A stretch of DNA of 64,000 bases, taken from assembly GCA_035762545.1 (NCBI GenBank), contig DASTOM010000025.1, positions 43,339 to 107,338 on the forward strand, written 5' to 3'. Numbering within the stretch: position 1 is the first letter of the stretch; each line of letters begins with the position of its first letter. A program made the translations under genes and the position numbers. The stretch is from JANQRA01 sp035762545 (GTDB lineage: Bacteria > Actinomycetota > Acidimicrobiia > Spongiisociales > ZC4RG35). Below, in pieces: positions 15,804 through 25,287 of this stretch. The notes under the pieces are model-generated. The model did no database searches and was not told where the DNA came from. It saw only the letters and a list, made by a program, of their open reading frames with translations.

Positions 15804-17885
15804 TCAACCGGACATGACCTTGTCGATCCCGGCGAGGACCCGGTCGACATCGATGAGAGCGTGTCTCTCGATGGCGAACTGGGGCCATGGCGCGTCGAAT
15901 CCGGTGACACGGACGATCGGCGCTTCCAGGTCGTAGAGCGCCTCTTCGGAGACCACTGCGGCCACGTCGGCGGCCACCCCGGCGCTCCCCTGCGGCTCCT
16001 GTACCAGGAGCAGTCGACCGGTCCGGGCGACCGAGTCCAGCACCGTCTCCCGGTCCCAGGGGAACAGTGTTCGCAGATCGATCACCTCGATCGAGTGTGG
16101 CGATCGTTCCGCGGCCTTGAGGGCTACGGGAACCATTCCCCCGTAGGTGACCAGCGTGAGCTCGGTCCCTTCCTGGCGCACGCGGGCCCGGCCGATCGGG
16201 AGGGTGTAGGGCTCGGTGGGGACCTCTTCGCGTCCCGCTCGGTAGAGGATCTTGGGCTCGAGGAAGATCACCGGGTCCTCCCCCTGGAGGGCGGAGGTGA
16301 GCAGACCCTTGGCATCCGTCGGAGTCGATGGGCAGATAACCACCAGACCCGGGGCGTGGACGAAATAGGCCTCAGGCGAGTCACAGTGGTGCTCATGGGC
16401 CCCGATCCCGGCGCCGTTTGGGAACCGCACCACCACGGGAACCGAAGAAAGACCCCTGGTCCGGTAGCGGAACCGGCCCAGGTGACTGACGATCTGGTCG
16501 AACGCGGGGTACACGAACCCGTCGAACTGGATCTCTGCCACGGGCCGTGCCCCGGCCAGGGCCATCCCGATGGCGGTCCCGACGATCCCGGACTCGTTGA
16601 GCGGTGTGTCTATGACACGTTCCTCGCCGAAGCGCTCCTGGAGGCCCTCGGTGATCCGGAACACACCACCCGCCAGGCCAACATCCTCTCCCAGCACAAT
16701 GACTTCGGGGTCGGTCTCCATCGCATCGTGGAGGGCGGCGTTGATGGCGTCGGCCATGTTCATCGGTGCGGTCGGTCCCCTGGGGATGTCGTCATGGCCC
16801 ACCCGCCAGATCTCGGCCTCGGAGAAAGACGTCTCCGGCTCGCCATGGGACCGTTGCATGGCATGGAGCTGGTCCACGACGTGGGCGGGGATACGGGCGA
16901 ACGCATGACGGACCGCGTCGTCTCTGGTCGGCATCGGCTCCGCTTCGAGTGAGGCAACGGCGGCGTCTACCGCGTCGGTGATCTCCATGGCCACCTTCTC
17001 TCCGACTCGCTCGTCCCATTCCCCACGGTTCTCCAGGAAGCGACGGAGCCGCTCGATGGCGTCGCGTTCCTTCCAACGCTCCACCTCCTCGTCGGAGCGA
17101 TAGAGGGATGGGTCGTCGGCGGTGGCATGCGGGCCATACCGGTAGGTCATCGCCTCGATGAGGGTCGGTCCCCGTCCGTCGCGGGCCCTTCGGGTGGCGA
17201 GCCGGGTGGCCAGGTAGACGGCCACCGGGTCCATGCCGTCGACACGGAGACCCTCGAACCCGTACGCGGTGGCTTTCTGGGCGATGGTCTCGGACGCGGT
17301 CTGCTTCTCGTACGGCACCGAGATGGCGTAGAGGTTGTTGGCGCAGATGAAGACAGTCGGGGTACGCCAGACGCCGGCGAAGTTCATCCCGGAATGAAAG
17401 TCGACTTCCGACGTGGCCCCGTCCCCGAAATAGGTGACCGTCACCGTGTCCTCGCCGCGCAGCTTGGTCATGTAGGAGTAACCCACGGCATGGGGCAGCT
17501 GGCTGGCGATGGGGACGGTCACGATCCCCGTGCGGTACTTCTCGATATCCCACCCCGCGTTGGGTAGGCCCTTCCAGTAGGCGAGGAGCACCTCCATTGG
17601 GAGTCCTCTCGTGACTTGCACCCCGTGCTCGCGATAGCTGGGGAAGACGAAGTCGTGGGGTTCGAGGGCGAGCGCAGAGCCGATCTGAACGGCCTCCTGG
17701 CCCTCGAGCATGGCGTAAGTGCCGAGACGTCCCTGTCGTTGCAGGGCCAGCATCCGGCGGTCCAGCGCCCGGGACAGGACCATGTTCCGATACATGGTCT
17801 GATAGAGCTCTGGGTGGAGTCCCGGGTCCTCGCCGACGAGCTCGCCGTCGGCGTCGATGACGGTGAGGGCCTCGTAGGAAGTCAT
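15804..17885 (-). CDS. 2-oxoacid dehydrogenase E1, fused alpha and beta subunits
   Basis: 693 aa from the ATG at 17885. Residues about 1-340 are the E1 alpha part with the thiamine diphosphate motif GDGATSEVDFHSGMNFA ending in CANNLYA, plus YRYGPHATADD. Residues about 365-693 are the E1 beta part (MADAINAALHDAM, VLGEDVG, LNESGIVGTAIGMAL, FPNGAGIGAHEHH). The enzyme decarboxylates a branched-chain 2-oxoacid or pyruvate and passes the acyl group to E2 lipoyl domains. The two chains are usually separate genes; here one chain links them. No E2 or E3 gene is nearby, so the substrate is undecided. Confidence 0.88.
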   Translation of the reverse strand: MTSYEALTVIDADGELVGEDPGLHPELYQTMYRNMVLSRALDRRMLALQRQGRLGTYAMLEGQEAVQIGSALALEPHDFVFPSYREHGVQVTRGLPMEVLLAYWKGLPNAGWDIEKYRTGIVTVPIASQLPHAVGYSYMTKLRGEDTVTVTYFGDGATSEVDFHSGMNFAGVWRTPTVFICANNLYAISVPYEKQTASETIAQKATAYGFEGLRVDGMDPVAVYLATRLATRRARDGRGPTLIEAMTYRYGPHATADDPSLYRSDEEVERWKERDAIERLRRFLENRGEWDERVGEKVAMEITDAVDAAVASLEAEPMPTRDDAVRHAFARIPAHVVDQLHAMQRSHGEPETSFSEAEIWRVGHDDIPRGPTAPMNMADAINAALHDAMETDPEVIVLGEDVGLAGGVFRITEGLQERFGEERVIDTPLNESGIVGTAIGMALAGARPVAEIQFDGFVYPAFDQIVSHLGRFRYRTRGLSSVPVVVRFPNGAGIGAHEHHCDSPEAYFVHAPGLVVICPSTPTDAKGLLTSALQGEDPVIFLEPKILYRAGREEVPTEPYTLPIGRARVRQEGTELTLVTYGGMVPVALKAAERSPHSIEVIDLRTLFPWDRETVLDSVARTGRLLLVQEPQGSAGVAADVAAVVSEEALYDLEAPIVRVTGFDAPWPQFAIERHALIDVDRVLAGIDKVMSG

Positions 17886-17947
17886 TGACGCCTGAGTCTG
17901 GCACATGACATCAGCGGGCGAGAAGGGTCAGGGCTATCTTCAATTCC

Positions 17948-19045
17948 GTGCCTAGGTTCCGCTCTGACATCACCTCTCTCAAGCCCTACAAGGTGGGCCG
18001 CCAGCTCGCCGACGTCGCCCGTGCCCACGGTCTCGACCCCTCGGAGATCGTCAAACTGACCGCCAACGAGGGGCCGGAGGGCCCTTTCCCCGGTGTCGTC
18101 GAAGCTGTAACCAGGGAGATGGCGCAATCCAACCGGTATCCGGACAACGATTGCTGGGATCTGGGCCATGTTCTCGCGGAGGAGCTCGGGATCGGATTCG
18201 AGAACCTGTTGTTCGGGGCGGGCAGCGTCGCGCTGATCTCCGAGGTCGCCATGGCCGCGGGTGGCGCCGGCACCAACCTCGTCTATGGCTGGCCCAGTTT
18301 CATCATGTACCGCTTCGCCGCCATCTGGGCCGGCTCGGACTATCGGGAGGTGCCTCTCAGCAGCGACCACGGTCTCGACCTCGATGCCATGGCCGCCGCC
18401 TTGGACGCAAACACGCGGGTGGTGATCGTATGCAATCCGAACAACCCGACGGGCACCATCCGGCCGACCCCTGAGATCGAGGAGTTCATCGACTCGGTCC
18501 CCTCAGACGTCCTGGTCATCGTCGATGAGGCCTACCACGAGTTCGTCACCGATCCCTCGTATCGGACCGAGATCCCCCTCGCCGTGGAGCGGGACAACGT
18601 GTTGGTGCTCCGCACCTTCTCGAAGATCTACGCCCTGGCCGCCCATCGAATCGGATATGCGGTCGGCAAACCGAAGACACTTGCTGAGATCCGCAAGGCT
18701 CAGGCTCCCCTGACTGTGAGCCGTACGGCCCAGGCGGCCGCCCTGGCGTCTCTCGGCCAGCCGGAAGAGTTGGAGCGGCGTCGCGCCGACAATTCGGCCC
18801 GTCTCCACCATCTGTCGGGGGCATTGGCGGAGCGGAGCATCGAATACGTGCCGAGTCACACCAACTTCATCTACTTCCACCTCGGGGAGCGGGCCGATGA
18901 GGTCGTCGAGGAGATGACGACCAGGGGGGTGCTCATCAGGGGCATGTCGCCCGGTTGGGTGCGGGTCACGGTCGGCAACGACGAGGAGAACCGAAGGTTC
19001 CTCCAGGCGCTGGATTCGGCGCTGGAGTCGGGTGATTTTGAATAA
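17948..19045 (+). CDS. HisC-like PLP aminotransferase
   Basis: 365 aa from a GTG at 17948. It is a fold-type I class II aminotransferase: KLTANEGPEG substrate loop, NPNNPTGT, VDEAYHEF with the PLP-pyridine Asp, and the Schiff-base lysine in RTFSKIYALAAHRIGY (about residue 225). C-terminal VRVTVGNDEEN carries the carboxylate-binding Arg. Family members act on histidinol phosphate or aromatic amino acids; with no his genes around, an aromatic or general aminotransferase is as likely. It is divergent from the E1 fusion gene by 62 bp. Confidence 0.85.
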   Translation: MPRFRSDITSLKPYKVGRQLADVARAHGLDPSEIVKLTANEGPEGPFPGVVEAVTREMAQSNRYPDNDCWDLGHVLAEELGIGFENLLFGAGSVALISEVAMAAGGAGTNLVYGWPSFIMYRFAAIWAGSDYREVPLSSDHGLDLDAMAAALDANTRVVIVCNPNNPTGTIRPTPEIEEFIDSVPSDVLVIVDEAYHEFVTDPSYRTEIPLAVERDNVLVLRTFSKIYALAAHRIGYAVGKPKTLAEIRKAQAPLTVSRTAQAAALASLGQPEELERRRADNSARLHHLSGALAERSIEYVPSHTNFIYFHLGERADEVVEEMTTRGVLIRGMSPGWVRVTVGNDEENRRFLQALDSALESGDFE

Positions 19046-19146
19046 CACCGGGTCCCGGCTTCCATTCCGAACCGTGGGTCTGACCGTGATAGCCACGACG
19101 GCTGCCCGCACACCCGAGACTCACTAGGAGAGGCCCAGGATTCACC

Positions 19147-21837
19147 ATGAAGTCACTCGTCAATGCTGTCGCCTCCGCCGTGCGCCGAGCACCCTGGCTG
19201 GTCATCATCGCCACGGTCGTGTTGTCGATGGTCATGGGTGCGTTCTCGGGGAACTTCACCCCGGCCGAGGACCAGAACGAATCGTTCGCGCCCGAAGCAC
19301 CCGAGCTCGCCGCCCAGGCGACGATTGGTGAGCTCTTCGGCTCGACCCAGAGCGCGATGCAGGTGCTCATCTCCTCGGACCGTGGAGACGTGATAACACT
19401 CGACGCCCTGGCTGCCACCGCCGCCATCGAGGAATCAGTCCGCTCCTCCGAGCTCGCCGAGTTCCTCGCTGACTCGCCGGACTCACCGGCAGTTGCCTCC
19501 TACATGGCACCGGTCGGTTTCGCCATTGCCGAGGGTGCCCCGGCCCCAGCCTCGGATGAAGAGGTCAAGGCGATGTACGTCCAGGCATACGGCGATCTCC
19601 CGGCACAGCAGACAGGGTTCGTAGACCTCCTGCTCCCCACCGATGCCGACCCGTCGGCCGGCGAAACCGACCTCGGGATCCTGGTCGTCAGCTACCAGTC
19701 GAGTGAGGACTTCGATGAGGGCGCCAGACGTGCGCAGATAGCCGCCGAGGCCGTCGCGGCTGCGGCCCTCCCCGACGGCGTGAACGCGGATCCGTTCAAC
19801 CAGGAGCTGATCTTTGCGAACCAAGATGATTTCACGTCCGAGATCCTCAGCCTCTTCATCTCAGCCGGCTTCATCATCATCTCGGTTCTCGCCGCCGTTT
19901 ACCTGCTACGTCCGCCGAGCGGTGTCGGTCGCGGTCTCACCATCGCCGGATTCATACTTCTGGTGGGGGCGATCGCTGTCGTGACTCTCCCATCTCTCGC
20001 TGCGATCTTCCCGGATGTCTTCCCTGAGGCGATCTCCGACTGGGAGACCGGAACGGTCGCCCTCGCTGGTGCGGCGACGCTCCTGGTCGTGTTCGCGGTG
20101 TGGTCAGTGGCGTCGGGACGTCTTCGCCGCACCGTTGCCGACACGATGGTGACGATGGCGACGATCTTCTTCGCCATCTCCTGGATGAACGGTTTCGGGT
20201 ACTTCATCTACGGGGAGCAGGGTCCGATGACTCAGATCCTGCCGATCCTCCTCATCGGTCTGGGTGTCGACTACGCCATTCACCTGACGTCTCGGTATCG
20301 CGAGGAGTTGACCTCCGGATCGACCGTCGATCAAGCTACGACCAAGGCTATCAAGACCGTCGGGATCGCTCTTGCCCTGGCGACGATCACCACGGCTATC
20401 GGGTTTCTCACCAACGTCTTCAACGAGATCCCGGCGCTCCGAGAGTTCGGGGCTCTCGCTGCCATCGGAATCGTCGCCTCGTTTGTCCTGGCGCTCACGT
20501 TCGTGCCAGCCGTTCGTGTGGTGCTCGACCGAAGAGGTGCGAGGAGGGGGACCCTCGACGAGGAAGCATTGGCCGGAAACTCGTCCCGACTCCTCCCGCG
20601 GATGATCGGATCGACTGCTGTTCTCGCCAAGCGGTTCGCCGTCGGCATGGTCGTCATCTCGCTCGGGTTGGGCGCTCTTGGTGGCTGGGCGACCTTCACC
20701 CAGCTGGAAGCGAAGTTCGACTTCCTCGATTTCGTCCCCACGACGTCTCCGATCCGACAGACGGCCGTGACTCTGGGGGAGCGATTCGCCTTCCCAGAGA
20801 CGACCAGCACCCTGATAGAAGGTGACGTTTCGACCCAGGAGGCGTGGAACTCCATGGCCGCGTCGAACACGGCAGTAGGCGGTGTCGAGAACGTCGTGGT
20901 CGTCGATGGTTTCCCCCTCGCTCAGTCCCCGATCTCCGTGATCGGCCAGCTGGCGAACCCCGAGTCACCGAACTTCTCACCCGAAGTCGGCATGGCTGCT
21001 CAGGAGGCAGGCCTCGGGCCGGACCTGACGGTGTCAGGGGATGTGACGGGCCTCTACGACGCTGCTTTCGCGGTGGCACCCGAGCAGATGGCTTCGGTGC
21101 TCAGCCGAGGCGACACGGGCTCCTATGACGCTGCCCTGTTCCGCATCTCGACTCAAGCTGGAGGCGACGGCGCGGGCGCACTGGCAGAAGATCTCGACTC
21201 TGCCTTCACCCCGGTCCGTGACGCCGGGTACGAGGCCGTGGTCACCTCACAGGAGATCGTGGGTGACGTCGTTGTGTCGTCGCTGCGAGATTCCCAGGTG
21301 AGTTCTCTCCTCCTGACTCTGGGAGCCGCACTGCTTCTGCTCATCATCAACTTCTGGATCGAGGCCCGACGTCCGATGCTGGGCGTGATCACCACGGTCC
21401 CGGTGGGGCTGGTCGTGCTTCTCGCGTTCGGCATCATGGCCGGTCTCGGGATCCCCTTCGGTCCTGTCACGGCAACCATCGCGGCTCTCGCCATCGGCAT
21501 CGGGATCCCATACATGATCCATATAACCCACAGGTACGAGGAAGATCGGTCTCGGACCGACGATGCAGACCAAGCGATCGAGAGCACCCTGACCTTTACC
21601 GGTGGGGCCCTGGCCGGCTCTGCGATAACCACGATTGCGGGCTTCGGGATTCTCGTCGTTTCGTCCACCATCCCGTTCCGTCAGTTCGGGTTCGTCACGG
21701 CCTACACAATCCTCCTTGCCCTGATCGCGGCCGTTCTGTTCCTACCGAGCTACCTCTACCTATGGGACAGGTGGCATCGGCGGCGGGGTGAAGCCGCGAT
21801 CGATGCTTCCGCCCTGGACGCTGCGCTCACCGAGTGA
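19147..21837 (+). CDS. MMPL/RND family transporter
   Basis: 896 aa, ATG at 19147 after AGGAGAGG. The architecture is the duplicated RND one: TM1 at about 15-35, an external loop to about 235, a five-helix bundle with VDYAIHLTSRYREEL (near 375), then a second TM near 500, second loop and second bundle with IGIPYMIHITHRYEED (near 785). The Asp in GLGVDYAIH is the proton-relay type residue; the second half has a Gly-Ile-Pro instead. Such proteins export lipids, hopanoids or drugs across the membrane using proton flux. It stands alone with its own promoter region (19046-19146). Confidence 0.85.
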   Translation: MKSLVNAVASAVRRAPWLVIIATVVLSMVMGAFSGNFTPAEDQNESFAPEAPELAAQATIGELFGSTQSAMQVLISSDRGDVITLDALAATAAIEESVRSSELAEFLADSPDSPAVASYMAPVGFAIAEGAPAPASDEEVKAMYVQAYGDLPAQQTGFVDLLLPTDADPSAGETDLGILVVSYQSSEDFDEGARRAQIAAEAVAAAALPDGVNADPFNQELIFANQDDFTSEILSLFISAGFIIISVLAAVYLLRPPSGVGRGLTIAGFILLVGAIAVVTLPSLAAIFPDVFPEAISDWETGTVALAGAATLLVVFAVWSVASGRLRRTVADTMVTMATIFFAISWMNGFGYFIYGEQGPMTQILPILLIGLGVDYAIHLTSRYREELTSGSTVDQATTKAIKTVGIALALATITTAIGFLTNVFNEIPALREFGALAAIGIVASFVLALTFVPAVRVVLDRRGARRGTLDEEALAGNSSRLLPRMIGSTAVLAKRFAVGMVVISLGLGALGGWATFTQLEAKFDFLDFVPTTSPIRQTAVTLGERFAFPETTSTLIEGDVSTQEAWNSMAASNTAVGGVENVVVVDGFPLAQSPISVIGQLANPESPNFSPEVGMAAQEAGLGPDLTVSGDVTGLYDAAFAVAPEQMASVLSRGDTGSYDAALFRISTQAGGDGAGALAEDLDSAFTPVRDAGYEAVVTSQEIVGDVVVSSLRDSQVSSLLLTLGAALLLLIINFWIEARRPMLGVITTVPVGLVVLLAFGIMAGLGIPFGPVTATIAALAIGIGIPYMIHITHRYEEDRSRTDDADQAIESTLTFTGGALAGSAITTIAGFGILVVSSTIPFRQFGFVTAYTILLALIAAVLFLPSYLYLWDRWHRRRGEAAIDASALDAALTE

Positions 21838-21954
21838 GAGCCGGCGCCGAAGCCGGGGTGATCAACCTTTTAGGTCGGGAGCCCCCGGGATCGGGCCTCC
21901 GTCTGAGTCGAAACCGACGAGAATCAGCGGCGGGCAGATCGGCCCACCACCGAT

Positions 21955-22941
21955 ATGGACGCATCGAGAGCACAGGCTGAAGCAACGCGGTTGCTGCCGC
22001 TGGCAGAGAGGGTATTGAATCGATACCCGTTCCGCCCGCGCGAGGTGACCCATCTCGCCACCCACTCCAACGTGATGTTCCGGGTCGTGAACGAGAAGGG
22101 CCAGCAAATGGTGCTCCGGGTGGGCACGCCGCATGCCAACGAGCGTTCCAATCTCGAGATCGAGGTCGCCTGGCTCGACGCACTCAACCGGGATACCGAA
22201 ATCGACGTCGTTCGTCCTCTCCGCAGCGCCGGTGGCGCCCTGATCGTCGACGAATACGACGAGGGTCTGGGCAAGGAGCGTTCATGTGTCCTGTTCTCTT
22301 GGGTGCCGGGCCAGCCGATTGCGGAAGGTGCCGGTTCGTTTGGATATCGGCTTCTCGGCGCCATGTGCGCCTCCCTGCAGGCCCACGGCAAGACTTGGGA
22401 CCCGCCGAACACGGGGCAGATGAGGAAGTGGGACGAGGTCTTCTACTACCAACAGGACTTCGACCCCATAATCATCCAGAACCCCCTGTACGGACACCTC
22501 TTCGACGTTCCCCGGATCGCTGCCATCGAGAAGGCGATCCAGTTGTCGGGTGACGTGATCACAGAGTCGTACGCCTCGGCGACACCTCAGGTGGTCCATG
22601 GTGACCTACACGAGTGGAACGTCCACCTCGCCGGGAGCCGGCTCTATGCCTTCGACTTCGAGGATGTGATGATGGCCGTGCCTGCCCAGGACGCCGCCAT
22701 CTGTCTCTATTCCTCACGAAACAGCGAGATCAAGGACGAGATACGGGCCGCGTTCCGGAAGGGCTTCGAGACTGTGGCGCCGTGGCCGATCGTGGACGAG
22801 CGACAGATGGACGGTTTCCACGCCGCCCGTCAGATCATGCTCATGAACTACGCGGGTCGGACCCTGCGCATGCAGGAAGCGGCCGATTACATCGACCAGG
22901 TGATGCCCTGGTTGGAGCGGTACGTCAAGAAGTACACCTGA
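21955..22941 (+). CDS. APH/HSK2-type phosphotransferase (SrkA-like)
   Basis: 328 aa with the aminoglycoside-phosphotransferase kinase fold: N-lobe NVMFRVVNEKGQQMVLRVG, catalytic loop VVHGDLHEWNVHL (about residues 210-223) and metal-binding AFDFEDVMMAVPAQD. Related proteins include the stress kinase SrkA/YihE, homoserine and fructosamine kinases and antibiotic kinases; the target here is unknown. It is followed after 1 bp by the phosphoribosyltransferase gene, so they are probably cotranscribed. Confidence 0.8.
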   Translation: MDASRAQAEATRLLPLAERVLNRYPFRPREVTHLATHSNVMFRVVNEKGQQMVLRVGTPHANERSNLEIEVAWLDALNRDTEIDVVRPLRSAGGALIVDEYDEGLGKERSCVLFSWVPGQPIAEGAGSFGYRLLGAMCASLQAHGKTWDPPNTGQMRKWDEVFYYQQDFDPIIIQNPLYGHLFDVPRIAAIEKAIQLSGDVITESYASATPQVVHGDLHEWNVHLAGSRLYAFDFEDVMMAVPAQDAAICLYSSRNSEIKDEIRAAFRKGFETVAPWPIVDERQMDGFHAARQIMLMNYAGRTLRMQEAADYIDQVMPWLERYVKKYT

Positions 22942-22942
22942 C

Positions 22943-23581
22943 ATGCGTTACCGCGACCGCCACCACGCCGGGGAGCTCCTCGCCGGAGCGGTCGCCGCAC
23001 TGGAACCCGTCGACCCGGTGGTGTATGCCCTACCCCGCGGTGGCGTACCCGTCGCTTTCGAGGTCGCTGCCGCACTCGGATGCCCCCTCGACGTGCTGGT
23101 TGTCCGCAAGGTGGGGGTGCCGTTTCAGCCCGAATTGGCGATGGGCGCCATCGCCGAGGGTGGCATCGTGATTCGCAACTCCGATGTGATCGCCCACGCC
23201 TTCATCGAGGAGGACGAGTTCGCCGCGGTCGTCGAGGAGGAGTCCCGGGAGTTGACCCGCCGAATCGAGATGTACCGGGGTGACCTTCCGGCCATCTCGC
23301 CATCGGGGCACACCGCAATCGTCGTCGACGACGGTCTCGCCACCGGATCCACCGCCCTGGCTGCCGTGTCGGTGCTGGGTCGGAGGGGCGCGGCAGCGGT
23401 GTGGTTGGCCGTCCCGGTCGCACCGCGGGAGACCCTCCCCGCCCTGCAGAGGGCCACCGAGCGGGTGATCGCACTGCAGCAGCCGCGCCAGTTCGGGGCG
23501 GTCGGCGTCTGGTATCGCGACTTCACCCAGACCAGCGACGACGAAGTCAGGGACCTGCTCGTTCGGTCACGGCTAGCGTGA
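22943..23581 (+). CDS. Phosphoribosyltransferase domain protein
   Basis: 212 aa. The PRPP-binding motif is visible as TAIVVDDGLATGSTALAAV (about residues 127-145), with an upstream YALPRGGVPVAFEVA and VVRKVGVP loop. This is the stand-alone PRTase family found beside dienelactone hydrolases or in erythromycin-esterase fusions; the base or acceptor is not known. It is cytosolic. The ATG is next to the stop of the kinase gene, which suggests an operon of two. Confidence 0.8.
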   Translation: MRYRDRHHAGELLAGAVAALEPVDPVVYALPRGGVPVAFEVAAALGCPLDVLVVRKVGVPFQPELAMGAIAEGGIVIRNSDVIAHAFIEEDEFAAVVEEESRELTRRIEMYRGDLPAISPSGHTAIVVDDGLATGSTALAAVSVLGRRGAAAVWLAVPVAPRETLPALQRATERVIALQQPRQFGAVGVWYRDFTQTSDDEVRDLLVRSRLA

Positions 23582-23605
23582 CGCCACCGCCGAGAAAGGA
23601 CCGCC

Positions 23606-24013
23606 TTGCCTTCACTTGAGAAGTTCTGCACCGTCGAAGCCACCCTGGACATGAGGATCATCGGGAAGACCCCCGCCGGAATGCGGATCGACTTCCCGTT
23701 CGAAGGCACGGCCACCAGCGAGCACTGGGACGGTGAGCGTCCGGTGAAGGGAATGGACTACGTGACAGTTCGCAGCGACGGCAACATGGACCTCGACATC
23801 CATGGGACCATCGGTGAGAAGCGGGACACCGTTTCCTACACGGCCACCGGGGTCTCGATCGCCAACGAGGACCAATCGGCCGACCCCAAGGAGCTGATCG
23901 TCTTCTCCACCGGCAACGAGGACCTGGCCTGGCTCAACAACGAGGTCGGTGTCGCCTTCGGCCACGGCGCCGGCGGCAAGATCACCCTCGACATGTACCT
24001 GATCAAACCGTAA
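23606..24013 (+). CDS. DUF3237 family protein
   Basis: 135 aa from a TTG at 23606 behind AAGGA. The sequence has the DUF3237 pattern: GTATSEHWDGERPVKGMDYV and DLDIHGTIGEKRD, ending in a beta strand KITLDMYLI. This predicts a small beta-barrel protein of unknown function, often encoded near catabolic genes. It lies 24 bp after the phosphoribosyltransferase gene and converges on an enoyl-CoA hydratase gene; a structured repeat separates the two stops. Confidence 0.7.
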   Translation: MPSLEKFCTVEATLDMRIIGKTPAGMRIDFPFEGTATSEHWDGERPVKGMDYVTVRSDGNMDLDIHGTIGEKRDTVSYTATGVSIANEDQSADPKELIVFSTGNEDLAWLNNEVGVAFGHGAGGKITLDMYLIKP

Positions 24014-24015
24014 CC

Positions 24016-24058
24016 ATCGTGCAGGCGTGTGCCCTGGCGGCGCATTTCTGCACGGTCG
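24016..24058. repeat. Dispersed structured repeat (family B), copy 1
   Basis: ATCGTGCAGGCGTGTGCC... ending CTGCACGGTCG, between the convergent stops of the DUF3237 and enoyl-CoA hydratase genes. It is closely similar over 44 nt to 40657-40700 and less so to 40599-40640. The ends (GTGCAG / CTGCAC) pair to make a hairpin. Confidence 0.7.
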
Positions 24059-24064
24059 GAGTGT

Positions 24065-24844
24065 CTACCCCGGGTTGCGGAAGTCGGGTTTGCGCTTCTC
24101 CAGGAAGGCGTTGACGCCCTCGATGTGCTCCGGCGTCTTGCCGAGACGGCCCTGTTCCCGCTTCTCTTCTTCGAGGGCCTCGGCAAAGGTGAGACGTCGA
24201 GACCCATGCATCAGCCTGCGGGTCGACACCAACGCATCGGTGGACATGTCGGCGAACTGACGGCCGTACTCGACGGCCTTGGCGACACTCTCTCCGTCGG
24301 GCGCAACCGCTGCACACAGACCCCGTTGCAGGGCCTCTTCGGCCCCCATCCGCCGGTTGGTGAGCGCCATGTCCAACGCCACAGACGTCCCCGCATGGTG
24401 TGGGAGCAGCCAGGTCGACCCGGAGTCCGGGGCGAGGCCGATGGCGGTGAACGCAGAAGTGAAATAGGCGGGCTCGGCCATGACCCGGATATCACATCCC
24501 AGCGCCAGACCCATCCCCGCACCTGCGGCAACGCCATTGACGGCTGCGATGGTCGGAACGGCGCATCCGCCGATGGCGTGGACGACCGGGTGGAAGACCT
24601 GGTCGAGACGGGAGGCGAGGTCGGGCGAGCCCGATTCGTACTCGTCCTGAAGGTCGCTGAGATCCGCTCCGGAGCAAAAGGCTTTGCCCGCACCGGTGAG
24701 GACCACGGCGCGCGCCTCCGTGCCGGCACGCTCCAGCGACTCCAGCACCGCGGCGCACAGTTCGGCGTCGATGGCGTTGTACCGGTCGGGTCGGTCCAGG
24801 GTCACGATGGCTACGTCGCCATCCAGCTCGTATCTCGCGCTCAT
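24065..24844 (-). CDS. Enoyl-CoA hydratase/isomerase (PaaG-like)
   Basis: 259 aa from ATG 24844 after GGAGGA. It is a crotonase fold: DRPDRYNAIDAEL, oxyanion segment AFCSGADLSDL, second oxyanion loop NGVAAGAGMGLALGCD and IGLAPDSGSTWLLPH. The usual catalytic Glu of hydratases in this last segment is Asp (P-D-S-G), as in PaaG-type 1,2-epoxyphenylacetyl-CoA isomerases. It likely acts in aromatic or fatty acid CoA degradation. It is monocistronic, with an inverted repeat at 24891-24906 upstream that may bind a regulator. Confidence 0.85.
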   Translation of the reverse strand: MSARYELDGDVAIVTLDRPDRYNAIDAELCAAVLESLERAGTEARAVVLTGAGKAFCSGADLSDLQDEYESGSPDLASRLDQVFHPVVHAIGGCAVPTIAAVNGVAAGAGMGLALGCDIRVMAEPAYFTSAFTAIGLAPDSGSTWLLPHHAGTSVALDMALTNRRMGAEEALQRGLCAAVAPDGESVAKAVEYGRQFADMSTDALVSTRRLMHGSRRLTFAEALEEEKREQGRLGKTPEHIEGVNAFLEKRKPDFRNPG

Positions 24845-24890
24845 CGATCCTCCTCCGCTCGCGAATCGTAAAACACTGAAAACATAGGTA

Positions 24891-24906
24891 GCGATTGAAC
24901 AATCGC
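24891..24906. promoter_or_regulatory. Inverted repeat upstream of enoyl-CoA hydratase
   Basis: GCGATTG-AA-CAATCGC, perfect 7-bp arms around two bases, 47 bp upstream of the enoyl-CoA hydratase ATG and about 60 bp upstream of the divergent HU gene. Its size and AT-rich setting fit a TetR/FadR-type operator; the regulator is unknown. Confidence 0.5.
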
Positions 24907-24967
24907 CTAACGTGAATTCATCGTCGCAGCACAGAGCCGCGAAACCATCGACCCACAAGGAGGCGTC

Positions 24968-25261
24968 GTGAACAAATCCGAGATGGCAGACAAGCTCGCC
25001 GGTAAGGCGGACATCTCGAAGGCCCAGGCCGCGGAGATCATCGAGCACATCTTCTCAACGAAGGATGGCGAGGGGATCATCGCCGTCGAACTGGACGCGG
25101 GCCGCAAGGTCAACATCACCGGTTTCGGCAGCTTCACTCTCAAGCGCCGGTCGGAGCGCCAGGGACGTAACCCGGCGACCGGGGAGACCATCACAATTCC
25201 GGCCCGTAACTACGCGCACTTCAGCGCAGCCAAGGGCCTGAAGGATCGAGTGGCCGAGTAA
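24968..25261 (+). CDS. hup: HU family DNA-binding protein
   Basis: 97 aa from a GTG after AAGGAGG. Standard HU: NKSEMADKLAGKADISKAQA at the N-terminus, then VNITGFGSFTLKRRSERQGR and NPATGETITIPARNYAHFSA, the arm that inserts into the minor groove, and a closing KGLKDRV helix. There is no long Lys/Ala-rich tail of the mycobacterial HupB kind, so this is the short form. It bends and compacts DNA in the nucleoid. It is single-gene with its own terminator. Confidence 0.93.
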   Translation: MNKSEMADKLAGKADISKAQAAEIIEHIFSTKDGEGIIAVELDAGRKVNITGFGSFTLKRRSERQGRNPATGETITIPARNYAHFSAAKGLKDRVAE

Positions 25262-25287
25262 CCGCATCTCGAAGCGTCTTGTAAGAA

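Noticed and set aside
15861..16952. Long plus-strand open frame opposite the E1 fusion gene
   Set aside because: It is the high-GC shadow of the E1 gene; its protein has no recognisable motif, whereas the minus strand encodes clear thiamine enzyme motifs.
24029..24871. 280-aa plus-strand frame opposite the enoyl-CoA hydratase
   Set aside because: It is antisense to a clear crotonase gene and low in family-like sequence, so it is a shadow.
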